Source: Seison nebaliae
Taxonomy: Eukaryota > Rotifera > Pararotatoria > Seisonacea > Seisonidae
Assembly (NCBI GenBank): GCA_023231475.1
Contig: JALJEE010002929.1
Location: 1 to 46,549 of the forward strand
Reading direction: 5' to 3'
DNA length: 46,549 bases
How positions within the stretch are numbered: position 1 is the first letter of the stretch; each line of letters starts with the position of its first letter. The notes beneath the pieces are model-generated. The model saw only the letters and a program-made list of their open reading frames with translations. It searched no databases and had not been told where the DNA came from. A program made the translations under genes and the position numbers. Below are positions 11,726 to 22,893 of this stretch, piece by piece.

Positions 11726-12363
11726 ATTTGTTGGTGGACTAGGACGTTCATAATCATCATCATCATCATCATCAGTTTCTTCATTATTGTTATTATTACT
11801 ATCAGCATCACCGTTTATAATAGTATTATCAATATCTATGTTTATATCTCCATTGTTATTCTGATTTCCATCATCATCATCATCATCTTCTTGCTCCTCA
11901 TCATTATCATCATCATTATCAACGTTAGTGTTACCATCCTGACCATTTTTATTATCATCATCCTCACGATTCTCGTACGTTTCTTCGTTTCCATTATAAT
12001 TTTGATTTTCCTTCTCATCATTCGAATACTTATCATCATCGTTCATTGATTCGAGATATTCCAAAGCTTCATGTTGATTTTCTTCAAAAAATTCATTTGT
12101 ATCACTTTCACCAATATTCTCATTGTTATTACCAATTTGAATATTAACTTTATTCGAATTCGAACTACCGGAACCTGTTCCAACACCAATACCAACTGAT
12201 GATCCAATAGCCACAAATATTATTATTGAACAAAGGATTCCATTAAATGCCGATTTTCTTCTAAAGTAAAAGAAAGATGTTAATAGAAACGAACGAGAAA
12301 AAGTTTTCAAAGAAACTTAATTTTTTTGCTATTGTTTTTCTTGTTTGAATTAAAAGTGAACAT
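11105..12363 (-). CDS. Membrane-anchored Asp/Asn-rich low-complexity protein
   Basis: Two exons (12363-12317 and 12260-11105) give 400 residues. The short first exon supplies the ATG and a basic Lys/Asn-rich head. The junction reads KKIKRKSAFNG and is followed by one hydrophobic segment (about 23-42), so a signal-anchor or uncleaved signal peptide is likely. The rest is disordered: an acidic Asn/Glu/Asp region with a run of 17 or more Asp, then a Ser/Thr/Lys-rich region with many Ser-Thr pairs, ending DEYQYW. No domain is recognised. The layout (anchor, acidic spacer, Ser/Thr-rich mucin-like part) suggests a cell-surface or secreted acidic protein, but this is only inference. An alternative TTG-started frame at 12310 lacks an ATG, which is why I chose the spliced start. 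Confidence 0.6.
11662..11727. repeat. Asp-codon microsatellite (9-bp unit ATCGTCGTC on + strand)
   Basis: On the plus strand the unit ATCGTCGTC is repeated about five times after an imperfect lead-in. It encodes an uninterrupted Asp run in the minus-strand acidic protein by mixing GAC and GAT codons in a fixed order. The higher-order 9-bp periodicity indicates slippage expansion, so length variation between individuals is expected. Confidence 0.85.
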
Positions 12364-13515
12364 TTTCCATCCAATATTCTTCCGTCCGATCTAGGAATAT
12401 ATAAAAATTCATCAAAATATTTATAGGATAATTTATAACGTCATACTGACCCTTGACGTCATTGATTATGGATTAGATCATTCGATAATATTTTGAATTA
12501 TATGTAGGATTTAAATTATAAAAATTGATTTTAATTCATCGATCAAGCGGAAAATGAAGCGAATGTATTTGTACATATAAGTATAAGGTCAATCGTTAAA
12601 TTTTAAAAAATTCAGAAATTTCTTTTATATATTTCCTATTGAACAACAAAGTTGTCAATAAAACCTACATGAAGTATTTACTGATAAAAATTTCAAATAT
12701 TTGATTTTATAAAACAACCAACTTGAATTTCTACTTCAAAAAAAATCTGTGGATAAGGCTCACCGAAAATCGATGTTTTATTACAGATAATACTAATCAT
12801 CAACATTTTCGATCTTGTTTGACATATGACATGTTATTACGGTGGTATATTCCATTTTCCTGTTCTTCGAACCTCGGAGAATAACCAACAATTCTTCTTT
12901 TTGTTCGACCTTTTTATTCATTTGACTTCTAAAATTGGAATTTCGTATTCATCATGGATATCAAAACTATTAACTACCCACACGTTCTTGCAATCACCAA
13001 GAAAGCTGAAAGAAATTATGCATATCTTAAAAACAACATATGATAAATTTATAAGAAAATTTATTTCTGATTGGATAGTTAAGGTACATTCCTAAGCTAT
13101 TTTATCTCTAATATATTTATGTCCCTAGGATAAAGAATGATCTAGTTATACAGTATTTCTGTTGTATATTTTATTATTATTATTATTTATAAAGAATACA
13201 ATCACAATTTTTGGAATAGAATAGAAACTAAATTCGCAAAAAAATTGGTGAGACCGGAAAAATTATTATTGCGAATTATCCGGTACATACTCATCTACTT
13301 TGAAACGAATAAACATATTTCTGGCATCAGATAAGGATGAAGGATATGTAATTTGATAGTAAGAACAAAAATAACGGAGTAGAAAATTAACTTGTTCACA
13401 TTGCAGAAATTCCGGAAACGGAAACGGCGATGTCAAAATGTTTTCCGACACGAGATACCTCTCAAGCAGAACCACCGGAAAAGGGAGGTACTTCTCCAAT
13501 GGAAAACATCAGAGC
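12364..13515. other. Intergenic AT-rich region, no supported gene
   Basis: Upstream of the acidic-protein gene. Two open frames are present (12826-13095 on plus, 13266-13499 on minus). Neither shows a recognisable domain or splice continuity, and they look like chance frames. A short TTATTATTATT tract lies near 13172. The right edge borders the hAT fragment and may be unrecognised transposon sequence. Confidence 0.5.
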
Positions 13516-14145
13516 TCAGCAAAAAGGTCTAGGACGACCGAGTAAGATTCCAATGCATCTGACAACAATCTGACTTAATGTAATATTGTATTCTCCTAAT
13601 ACTAAATTAAACATTTCCTTGATATTATTTGCATCATGCACCACATTGAAGAGACGCATACCTAAACTAATTTTCCTATCTAAACTTCCATCCATAAATC
13701 TTAAACTTAAACCTATAAATCTGGATTGCATGTGACTCCAGCAGTCGCAGGTTACTGAAATAAATTTTCCTACGATTTCCTTGCGAATAATAGATTTCAG
13801 CCTCTCAGAAATCTCCATTAAAATTGTACGTGTCATTTTCGTTCGAGAAGGTACCACCAATCTGAGATTCATTTCGTGGTAAAAGTCCTTGAACATCTTA
13901 TCTTCTATTAATGATATTGCCACGATATTCATTGCAACCATCAATCCCAATTTTTTCTCGCAAATTGCCTGTTTCTTTGTCGAAAATTGTGCTTTCGAGT
14001 ACTCCTCTTCATGGTTTTTCTCCAAGTGCTTCCATAGCGTCGACGTGCTCTTGCAATTTTTGCTGTAAGTTGCCGAACAATACTTACATAAGATTCGGGT
14101 CTCGTCTTCTTCAAAGTGCTTCCAGGCCTCGCTTCCTTTCGTCAT
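13516..14145 (-). mobile_element. hAT-superfamily transposase, 5' fragment with BED zinc finger
   Basis: A 209-residue minus-strand frame starts with a BED-type finger: WKHFEEDETRILCKYC, then LWKHLEKNH (C-x2-C and H-x4-H ligands). It continues with hAT-like core features: VPSRTKMTRTIL before a long helix, then VTCDCWSHMQSRFIGLSLRF, equivalent to the 'D-x-W-t/s-s-x-n..y..l..h' strand carrying the first catalytic Asp. Homology ends near LSQIVVR, where hAT proteins continue to the second Asp and the C-terminal dimerisation region; I find neither here. This is a truncated, probably dead copy and not a host gene. It lies in a cluster of transposon debris with no introns. Confidence 0.75.
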
Positions 14146-14294
14146 AGTTAGTGCTGTTCTTCATGTTCTTTCGAAAGGAGTAGAAGCTTCTTATGAATTT
14201 ACGACGAATGCTGTCCACAAACGAAGAACTTCTTTTCCTTTTATCTATCAGATAACCAAGAAAGACAGTCTCGTTGCAACACATCGATTTAAGA

Positions 14295-14800
14295 CGAGAA
14301 TATCTGCATAGGAATAAACAGATGGGAACGTCGAACCTCCACATACGAATGAACACTGATTATTACACTGATGAAACAGAAATTACTTAATTCTGCAAAG
14401 ATTTCATTATTCCTAATGAAACTCGGAGATAAATTGAAATCTCCTCCAAATATTATACTCCTACTTCCATTTACGTCGATTCAATCCTCAATGAATGATG
14501 GTTATATAGACGTTCACCAAGATCATTCTTTCCACCTCAATTGCAGCAATATAATCGGAGACCAGCCTAAAATTACAGCATCGGAGACAATTTCTGACGA
14601 GGATCATCAATCCGGCAGAACACCTTCCTTTACCAGTTAGACCGTTGGGTGGAATATCCGGAATAATGTGAAGAGAATGTGTTTTAAGTTCATTGAGTAT
14701 AATAGGAGGAGACATGAGCCATGTTTCCTGCACTAAGACCACATCGAACTTGTACAGTTTATCAATAAACGGAATAAGTCCACTTGGGCGAAATAATAAA
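14295..14800 (-). mobile_element. Decayed LINE (non-LTR) endonuclease-domain fragment
   Basis: Reading the minus strand from about 14800: FDVVLVQETWL, then PDIPPNGLTGKGRCSAGLMI and IAAIEVERMILVNVYI. After a frame change near 14470-14490 it resumes with IFGGDFNLSPSF. This is the order of the APE-type endonuclease domain of LINEs: the QET-W motif, the GG-A/GLMI strand, the NVY strand, then GDFN. At least one frameshift and a stop interrupt it and no reverse transcriptase follows, so it is a dead 5' piece. It may or may not belong to the same family as the reverse-transcriptase scrap at 4130-4438. Confidence 0.75.
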
Positions 14801-14872
14801 TAAACTAATTATCGAAATTGATTTATCATAATCATCTTTATATTGTGACTTCCGATAATCTTCGCGAAATAG

Positions 14873-15249
14873 TCACTTACCAGGGTTAGACGATCTATGA
14901 TCTTCCGAATGTTCTCTCTTATAGAGGTGGGAACATCGTTCATCCAAGAATTTAAACATACTTTTCGTTACTGCAAATGGCCTTATCCCGATATCATTCG
15001 ACCAGAAATCACCATAGTAGACGACATCCATTCCTTTTTTTTTATGCCAACAATGAATTTTTTTTTCCTGCAAGATAGCTGTTTACCGTCGAAAGTTTTT
15101 TCGATGCAGCTTCTCGATGCAGGAACCACGTTCTTCTTCTTCATATACGATTCAATATTCTTTACCGTAACTTGGTTCTGGATGTTGGAGAGCAATATCC
15201 TTTTGGTGGATATTGGAATATTAAGTTGGAATATTGCGACCGTTAACAA
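14873..15249 (-). pseudogene. Two overlapping minus-strand frames, probable frameshifted repeat-derived ORF
   Basis: Frames 15249-14983 and 15073-14873 overlap in different phases. They look like a single protein broken by a one- or two-base slip at an adenine run near 15035-15065: the first ends with FIVGIKKK, and the second restarts with HKKKGMDVVYYGDFWSNDIG. The resulting Lys-rich protein is not one I recognise. Its position between the LINE fragment and the inverted repeat makes transposon origin likely. Confidence 0.35.
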
Positions 15250-15304
15250 TTGTAAAACAGATAAGGAATCTGTAAGATCTGACCGTCACGAGCTGATTCA
15301 ACGG

Positions 15305-15431
15305 TCTAACAACTATTTAAGTTTTTTAAATAGTCTTCTCTTTTCTTCGCACTGACAAAGCAAATAGATCTATTTGTCAAATAGTCCGAAGAAATGAGAA
15401 GACTATTTAAAAAACTTAAATAGTCGTTAGA
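15305..15431. repeat. Long inverted repeat (45-bp arms, 37-bp spacer), MITE-like foldback
   Basis: Left arm 15305-15349 and right arm 15387-15431 are reverse complements over 45 bp with only two mismatches. The spacer contains a second perfect palindrome, CAAATAGATCTATTTG, so the whole 127-bp unit can fold into a near-perfect hairpin. Such foldbacks are typical of MITEs or the junction of two inverted element ends. GTCGTTAG recurs at 15423 and 15438. Confidence 0.85.
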
Positions 15432-16223
15432 ATTATTAGTCGTTAGCTCAGTATGGAATTATTTCGAGAAGAAAAAGATCGACGGAAAATCCTTTGCAGT
15501 TTACAATAGTTGTAGTGAAAAAAATTGCAGAAATAATCATAACGACACATCATAAAGGGTTCACATCATAAAGAAATCGATCTTAATAAAGAAAAAGAAC
15601 AAGGTAACGACTGTGAAAGATTAATCGCGCTCTTGATTGCTGTAAATTTATGCCCAATAAATATAGTAGAACATCTTTTTTTATCGAATATAGTAAAAAG
15701 TTGAATCCCAAATTCAACGTACCGTCTCGAAATAAGATTGTTAACGTTTGTTTGCCAAATAAAGAAACAGCAACAAAATTTTTTCTATTAAATAATCTTG
15801 TAAGATAAATGTTTTCGTAAATACTTTTATTATTCGTTACATAAATAAATATTTATATAGTTGTGCGTATTATATAAGTATTATATGTGCGGAAATCTGA
15901 ACTTTTTAGTTATTACAATAATTATTAATTAATTAAATAATTGTTCAAACTTTGTTCAAACAACTGATGTGAACACTTTTCAAGAATAGCATCTTTGAAC
16001 AATGTATAGGAGTTTCATAAAATCTGTTTTTTATGAATCCAGACTCCACACTTTTAGTTCGAAAAATGTATATTCTGTTCGTGTTCATTCGGACAGCTCT
16101 ATCGTTAACATCATCAATGATGATTCGAACCACTTAATTTAAGTGGTTGGAATATTTGAAAATGAAGGAGTTCAATCGCCCATCTGAAAAGTAAAATGAA
16201 ATAGATAATCATTCATAAAATAA
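15432..16223. other. Intergenic region upstream of the FKBP-TPR gene
   Basis: No supported gene. AT-rich, with small palindromes; the clearest is the 21-base AACCACTTAA-T-TTAAGTGGTT at 16128-16148. The right side should contain the promoter and 5' UTR of the FKBP-TPR gene. Confidence 0.5.
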
Positions 16224-17339
16224 ATGAAAAGCTTCAACCAAATGAATGTTACTAGTCGAACGGTCGTAGAAGGCTCATCGAAAATTTGTGCTCTCACTGC
16301 TGATCGGGTTCGAATTGAATATGAATGGTTGAATGAGACGACTGATGGTAGAGTAGAAGAAACGATAGTAATTGGTAGATATGATTCTTTTGAATCTAAA
16401 TTGCTTCATATGTGTGTGGCTGGATGTCGTGTGAATGAAGAGAAAGAATTTACATTTCATTCCGATAGTTTTAAATCGAATCAATTAAACTTGAAATTGA
16501 TCGATATTGAACAACAGGATGATGGAGTAGATACGACTGAACGGATTATGTCGATGATTAACGAAGCGGAACAATTGAAGATTGGAGGAGATAGAGCATA
16601 TAATAAAAAAGATTGTCGTTTTGCATTGGCGGCATATCGAAGAGCATATTTCATAGCCAATTTTATTGACTTAAAAATTAATTTGAATAACAACACTAAT
16701 ACGATTAATAATGAAGAGACTGGCGATGATGAAGAAATGGAAGTTGGATTACTTACCACCAATATACAATTGGGAATAACGGATGAATTTATCGTTCCAA
16801 AAATGATAATGAAATTGATGAATAATATTCTCATTATTATTTTCAAATTACATTTCGACTCATTACCTTCGATGATAAATGATGCCTTAAATCATTGGAT
16901 GGAGAAAAGAGAATTTGATAAAATTAACCAATTCCAAAAAGATAATAAAGATTTAATTTCAAAGTCATATGAATTGAATGGACTTCTTCTCAAATTGTTC
17001 AACATTAATTATGTCATAAAAGACATTGGAGCTGATCCCAAACATTTAATCACAATTGACAATCGAGCAAATCAACATCTTCTGGAATTTATTATGATTG
17101 AACGATCGTCAATTGTCATTCTGTTGAAAGCACTTATACGCCAAACTTATTTCGCTTTAATTTCCTTCGACATCGAAGTGGCTTTTACTTATCTCAAAAA
17201 AATAATGGAATTGAAGAATGATCATGGAATCAGTTTACAATCATCTATCACTCAATATCTTAAACTATTACAAGAGACATATATAGAACATATCAGAAAG
17301 AAGCAAGAAGAATCGAAAAGATCATTAGCAATCGGCTAA
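16224..17339 (+). CDS. Divergent FKBP-like/TPR co-chaperone, intronless
   Basis: A single exon encodes 371 residues. The first about 105 residues look like a degenerate FKBP domain: VRIEYEWLNETTDGRV followed by SKLLHMCVAGCRVNEEKEFT, comparable to the 'y-g-x-l..G..fd..' and 'G-v..m..GEk..f' strands, then a closing LNLKLIDIEQ strand. No catalytic FKBP pocket is evident. A TPR region follows: EAEQLKIGGDRAYNKKDCRF then ALAAYRRAYF, and later LIRQTYFALISFDIEVAFTY with LKKIMELKND, the usual last TPR motif. An Asn/Glu-rich insert separates the repeats (about 150-170). The layout matches the FKBP4/5/6/AIP-like Hsp90 co-chaperone class. Which member it is cannot be said. An alternative start is the Met at 16242. 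Confidence 0.65.
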   Translation: MKSFNQMNVTSRTVVEGSSKICALTADRVRIEYEWLNETTDGRVEETIVIGRYDSFESKLLHMCVAGCRVNEEKEFTFHSDSFKSNQLNLKLIDIEQQDDGVDTTERIMSMINEAEQLKIGGDRAYNKKDCRFALAAYRRAYFIANFIDLKINLNNNTNTINNEETGDDEEMEVGLLTTNIQLGITDEFIVPKMIMKLMNNILIIIFKLHFDSLPSMINDALNHWMEKREFDKINQFQKDNKDLISKSYELNGLLLKLFNINYVIKDIGADPKHLITIDNRANQHLLEFIMIERSSIVILLKALIRQTYFALISFDIEVAFTYLKKIMELKNDHGISLQSSITQYLKLLQETYIEHIRKKQEESKRSLAIG

Positions 17340-17450
17340 TAAATGAGAGATCGATTAAATAATAAATTTAAAAATGGAAAAAACTTTTTATTTTATGATA
17401 TTCAGTTAATTTTTTTTAGTTTTGATCATAAAAATTTCGGTGGGAGAATC

Positions 17451-18854
17451 TTAAAAAAAATGATAAAATGGAAATTGAAATTCCTCAGGATTGCCATAAA
17501 GGTCATAAAGGAAACAGAGTGCACCACACCAACCTTCAAAGAGAGAGAAAGGACGATCAGGAATTCGAGCTTCTTTAAATGTTTCACTAAATAAAAATTG
17601 ACTGAACATTTTCCCACGTTCCAACCAAATTACATTACCTTTTTTTGTTGAATTAGAAGATGGATTTGAAGAAAAAACTTCTAATCAAATTGGTAACTTG
17701 TTAATTTGAATAAGTAAAGGAACATATAACCGTTACCGGAGATACCATGACAAAGACCTGGTCCTTTTTTAAGTAAACCTTTTTTCCATATTAATTCTCC
17801 GAAATCATTCAAAATTTTCATTTCATCAAATTCTTCTAATGATAAGTTTCTTTCCTTTCGAACATTGTTCATCAGAATCAAAAGTGGAACATAACCAGGT
17901 GCACCATGACACCAATGCACTAATTCAGCTTGTCGATTACGTGATGATTTCGATGATGGAATATTGCCATCTTGAAAATTTTAAATTTTCCAAATTAGAA
18001 AATATCAAGAGAAAATTATAAAAGGGAAACCATGATTTTGGAAAGTTAAAATTCTTCGTATTTTCCTATAAATCAAATTCAATTGTTCGTTATTAAGATG
18101 TCGATGATTCATTAAAAGAGTTCCTACAATTCCACAAACACCATGTGCTCCTCCATAATATTCCTTATCATGCCAATACCATTGGAGATTAGATGTGGAA
18201 TTCTTCATCCCATTTCTCATTATTTGACGAACGACTCCCTCAATCACTTCGTCAATAGTTGAGAGAATATTGGAATAGTTCATTTTAATTAGTAGTTCAG
18301 ATAAATATTTCAATCCCATTAAATATCCTGCTTTTCCTGTCAACATTTCATCATTCTCTAAATAATTTTCATCCTCATTAATCATTCGACCAATATGTAC
18401 ATATTCTTCTACACAGCTCTTAACCAAATTCATATTAACAAAAGGAAATCGAATAAATTGATTGAATATCACCAAAATTGGAAATGATGCGTCTCCATTA
18501 ATAAATATTCGACGTTTCTTACTATTCAAATCATCATTAAACTTTTTAGTAAAATCTCTAATGAATCTATCGATTTTTCTCTCACATTTCTCAAATAACT
18601 GGAGAAGATAATAATAACTTATTTTAGAATTAAATAGAAGATTAAACATGTTTATCGAGATTCTTTATAAAATTCAACATTTTCAATAAAGTCCAACATT
18701 GACCTAATCCGCCCGTATATAATCCACCATTCTCATTGAAATCATTATGGATAATGTCAGAAATGACTACTTTCATTTTCATGAATATCGTTCTCTTATC
18801 ATCAATCTGATGAAGTTGAAGACTATTCCTAAAATATCTCTCATTCCCTCCCAT
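17451..18854 (-). CDS. LANCL: LanC-like protein (LANCL), four exons
   Basis: Exons 18854-18648, 18598-18031, 17970-17698, 17638-17451 make 411 residues, close to the usual 400-450. LanC-fold marks: RYFRN at the N terminus, GGLYTGGLGQCW, LTGKAGYLMGL, WHDKEYYGGAHGVCGI, then the zinc site VHWCHGAPG (C279) and GLCHGISGNGYMFL (C332, H333), and IPDRPFSLFEGWCGALCFLYDL near the end. The three zinc ligands are intact. Animal LANCL proteins bind glutathione and are reported to add glutathione to dehydroamino-acid residues; assignment to LANCL1, 2 or 3 is not possible here. Convergent with the FKBP-TPR gene, 111 bp between stops, with AATAAA-type signals for both strands in the gap. All three donors are GTT. 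Confidence 0.92.
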
Positions 18855-19883
18855 GTCTAACAATGAGAAGTTAAAGGAAATAAAGTTTTAATTTTAAATT
18901 AAATAGACAATTAGAATGAGAAATATGGTGGAAGGATCTGAACACGCTCCATCGAAATACCAAACTCATACGTGTTTCCTCATAGAGAAGAAAGACGAAC
19001 TCAAATAAAAACAATAGGAAGAGAAGAATAATTTCCAAAATATGAGTAAAGAGTATAAAGATATAAATTATTTGCTTTCATCTTTCCAAAATAAGTTGAT
19101 GATGAAATTTAATTTTTATGAAAAATTTAATTGTTAACACGAATTCCAATTGAGATATCGCTGACAACAATAATTTGGCCATGGTAAATTATTTGGTTTC
19201 GATTCGCGTCCATTCCGTTCCAGAGTGACAGAAATGAATATTATAATTTATAAGTTTGTGTGTTACAAATAAGAACATTTGATCAAAATATAGACTGATA
19301 GATAATGTAAAAACATTCACAAATACGAAATATCTTCTTTCTCAAATATTCTGATATTAATCGCAATTGATGATTCATGCACGACAGATGCGTAGTAGAA
19401 GAATGAATGAATGAATGAAGGGAATTGATTAGAATCGATAACCGAATCCTTGGTAATATTTGGCTAACGGAAATGTTAGTAAGGAAAATGAGAGAAAAGG
19501 AAAGTTTTATCTTCCACAAACTCCCAGAACATTTGGAAGGTGAGAAGGAATAGATGGAGAGGAAATCACCATTCACCATCAATAATTAGAGATGAAAGTG
19601 AATTAGATAAATAATAAGATCATCAATCTTTCGATTCGACAAAACGGAATCAATTTACAGATATCATTATTAATATTACACTCAGATGTGTTAACTTCGA
19701 ATTGAGAATTTTGAGAAAGTTTTCTTTGGAGAAAATAGAAAGTTCCCGTCCAATACATTTTTTTTTCTGATGTACAATTCGTCAGAAAAAGTCTTGCACT
19801 GTTTAATAGATGATTTTGGGAGGGGGGCAGTTCAGAAGAGATCAGTTGTCAAAAAACTTCCATTTATCATTTCACTCTCATAT
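18855..19883. other. Intergenic region, no supported gene
   Basis: Between the LANCL start and the RBM12 stop. A 99-residue minus-strand frame (19283-19582) lacks domains and codon-like bias. A G-rich tract GGGAGGGGGGCAG lies near 19816 in the likely RBM12 3' UTR. The remainder holds the LANCL promoter and nothing else I can identify. Confidence 0.5.
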
Positions 19884-22800
19884 TCAGATCAGTAAGAGAC
19901 TGACAATTTCATTGTCAAATTTATGATGATTCAACTTTTCGAAAACATGTTCAGCATCTCGTGCTGTTCGAAAAGCGATGATGACATCACCAGTCGCTAA
20001 GCCATCATCAGTCTGACGTATTTTAATCGATTCTTCAATCGGATTATAATCTCGGAAATAATTATAAATATCAGAGCGACAAGCCTGTTTAGGACAGTTT
20101 GTAGCAATTATTAAACGTCCCTCAAACTTCGTCAATTCTTTAGGAATAGGCGGTAAATTTTTGTCGATGGATTTCGAAGTTAAAAAATTAGAGTCGGTTG
20201 GACCTGTTACAACCAATGAATTATTTCCAATTTTGTTGTTGTTGTTGGTAGTGGTGCTGATGTTATTATTGTTCTTATTAATTGTTGAATTTTGATGATG
20301 ATGATTATGTGATGTATTGATTGATGATTGACTATAAGCCGTAGAGATAATGTTAGAATTATTATTTTCGTTGATATCTACAATGACGAAATGAATTGGG
20401 AGAATTTAAGAAAATTTTTAATATTTGCTTATCTTCAACTAACTAACCGGTTGGTTGGGGGAGTGGAAGTAATGGATTTTTCGAATCAGGTCCATCATTC
20501 GAATAACCGTTTGACGGCGAGTAATTATGATGACTTTTACTCGTCGAATTAACTCGAGTATTTGACGAATGAGAATGCGCATTATGTGAACTACCATAAT
20601 TCATTGAATTTCTCGAATAATTATCATCATTATATGATGAATTGACATCATTTCTCGTTGAATAATTCTTATTTGAATTATTATGAGTACCATTAACAGT
20701 ATTATTGTTGTTATTGTTGTTGTTGCTGTTGTTAGTGGAAGAAGAATTCATACTATAACTCGGTTTCATATAGTTAACTGATCGTGTATTATTCATTCTT
20801 TTTTCTTCATAACTTCTATTGTGATTATTGTTGTTGTTATATGACGGTTTCCCATTTAAACCATTCCCACCAATCGATTTCGTATCAATATCACTCATCA
20901 ATGGTTTTAATGATTTATGATTTCTATAAATATTGTAAAATAATAATATATTTAACTATTTGTTCAAAAACTAACATGCTATTGCCATTGGATGATGAAT
21001 TAGTCGATATAGTATCAGAATTCCGTGAATAAGATCTACTCGGATTACTAGTCATCGGATTTGATCGATTGACATTATGAGAATTTGGATGATATGGATA
21101 AGTATTCTTCGATGAGCTCTGATATCTTCTTTCTGTTGCTTTCCGATAATAATCATCAGATGAGATACAATCAACAAATATTATTCTAATTTAAAAAAAT
21201 ATTTAATTATTTTCAAAAAAAAAACAAAAAAAAATATGAACCTTCCTCCAAATTTTGTTCGATTTAATTTCATTTGAGCATTTCTCGCATCATCACTTAG
21301 AATGAGATGAATGAATGCTACAGTTTGACGTTTGCATTGCCATTCCGTTTCGAGAATATGAACTGATTCTCCATTTGCTATTTGATAATCGGATAGTAAT
21401 CGACAAATGTCATCATTCGTACAATCTCGAGGAACATTAGCGATAGACAAATAATTGAATGAATTCTCTCCATTACCATTAGTAGTTGGATGATGAATAT
21501 TATTATTATTTCCATGAACAGTTGACGGATTTGTCACTTTCGGTTGTCGAAATTTATTTATTGGCGGTTCCATTTCCTGATTATTTCTTGACATTTTCGG
21601 AGGAATTGGCACATCGTTCATATGTAATGAATGTTTGCTAGAACTACTTGTTCGGAACTTACCAAAATATTCGATTAGTTTCTCATCCAAATCTCTCTCC
21701 GACACTTTTTCTACTGTTAACATTTGTCCTAAGAATTGCATACCGTTCGATGAACGACAAATACTCCTCACATCCACATCATTCGGCATCAAAACAATCG
21801 CATTGGAGAATCGTCGTTGTCCAGGTGGATAAGAATAAAGATAAACATCTCGATCCTTCAACGGAATCGATTTAAACAATTGACGAACATCAGACTTTTG
21901 TACTTTCGTTTGGAAGGACGACAATTTGACACATTGTCGATATTCGTCAAGAAGACGTGAATGTTCTGGTTTGTATGAATCAACGAAATTGACGAATTCA
22001 AATTTCGTTATTGGACGAACGACCAATTCTTCGATTTTGCAATTTGGATTAGCTTCGATGAATTTCGCTCGATCGATATTCTTCGTCTTAACAATTCGAT
22101 GAACGTGATAACATTCCTCTTTATGTGAGAGAGAGAGTAGGACACGTCCCGTTCGACAACCATACTCATCATTAATAAATTTCACATTCTTCTTCGTAAG
22201 AAGAACGGGCGAAATGAGACTAAGAATTACTGAGAAGGAGCAATCTTCATCATTTTTGGGGAAACGACTAATTTCTAGACATTCACAAGTAAATTCTAAT
22301 GAATAAGGTGTTTGTTGTTGAATTGGTGAATGTATTTGCGAAGTACGATAATTAGATGGTTCGACTGGAATGTTGTTGTTGTTGTTGTTGTGATTAATAT
22401 TATTATTAATATCTTTATTAAATCTCGTGAGTGAATGATCATAATCTTTCCTCTCATACGAATCGTTTAATTCTCGAGAATCAGTTTTATATGATGCAAG
22501 TGGTGGTGATGATTGCCGTAATCGTTCCGATTCATTCAATTTATCATTATTATACACAACTTTCCGTTGAGTCTGCTCAGGCAAGCTAATGGGTTTTGTC
22601 TCTTTCCCAGTCATTTCACTCTCAATTTGTGGAATGAGTTCTTGCATCTCCTCCATACTACTCTGATAGAGACGAATCTTATTGTCAAAGAACATCTTCC
22701 CATCCAATCTCAATGCTTTCTCCGCATCTTCTCTCGTGACGAATGCGATGAAAGCATTTCCTTCTCGACCTCCAACAACATGAACACCACCGTTCGGAAT

Positions 22801-22893
22801 ATTGAGACCGCGAAACAATTGACGAATATGTTGTGTACGTGCCGAATATGACAAGTTTTTCAAACGAATTATTACTGACGTCGATGCGTCCAT
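19884..22893 (-). CDS. RBM12: RBM12 (SWAN) family multi-RRM RNA-binding protein, four exons
   Basis: Exons 22893-21242, 21185-20976, 20923-20448, 20377-19884 give 943 residues; the human protein is 932. The N terminus VIIRLKNLSYSARTQHIRQL with LNIPNGGVHVVGG is the distinctive first RRM of RBM12/RBM12B. Weak RRMs follow at about 205-290 and 335-425. A clear fourth is FNYLSIANVPRDCTNDDICR to GGRIIFVDC, split by intron 1. The last is EGRLIIATNCPKQACRSDIY to GLATGDVIIAFRTARDAEHV at the extreme C terminus, as in RBM12. Between them lies an Asn/Ser-rich disordered region in place of the Pro-rich region of vertebrates. A nuclear role in RNA processing is expected from the family; targets are unknown. 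The start at 22893 gives MDAST directly before the first strand, so no upstream exon is needed. Confidence 0.9.

Noticed and set aside
11662-11727. Regular repeat that could be mistaken for a CRISPR or minisatellite array
   Set aside because: It is a 9-bp Asp-codon microsatellite inside a coding exon, with no spacers.
12826-13095. 89-codon plus-strand open frame
   Set aside because: No domain, no splice partner and composition like surrounding AT-rich DNA; chance frame.
13266-13499. 77-codon minus frame as the missing hAT C terminus
   Set aside because: The hAT dimerisation signature is not visible; resemblance too weak to join to the 13516-14145 fragment.
19283-19582. 99-codon minus-strand open frame between LANCL and RBM12
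   Set aside because: No motif or continuity with neighbours; probably chance in RBM12 3' flank.
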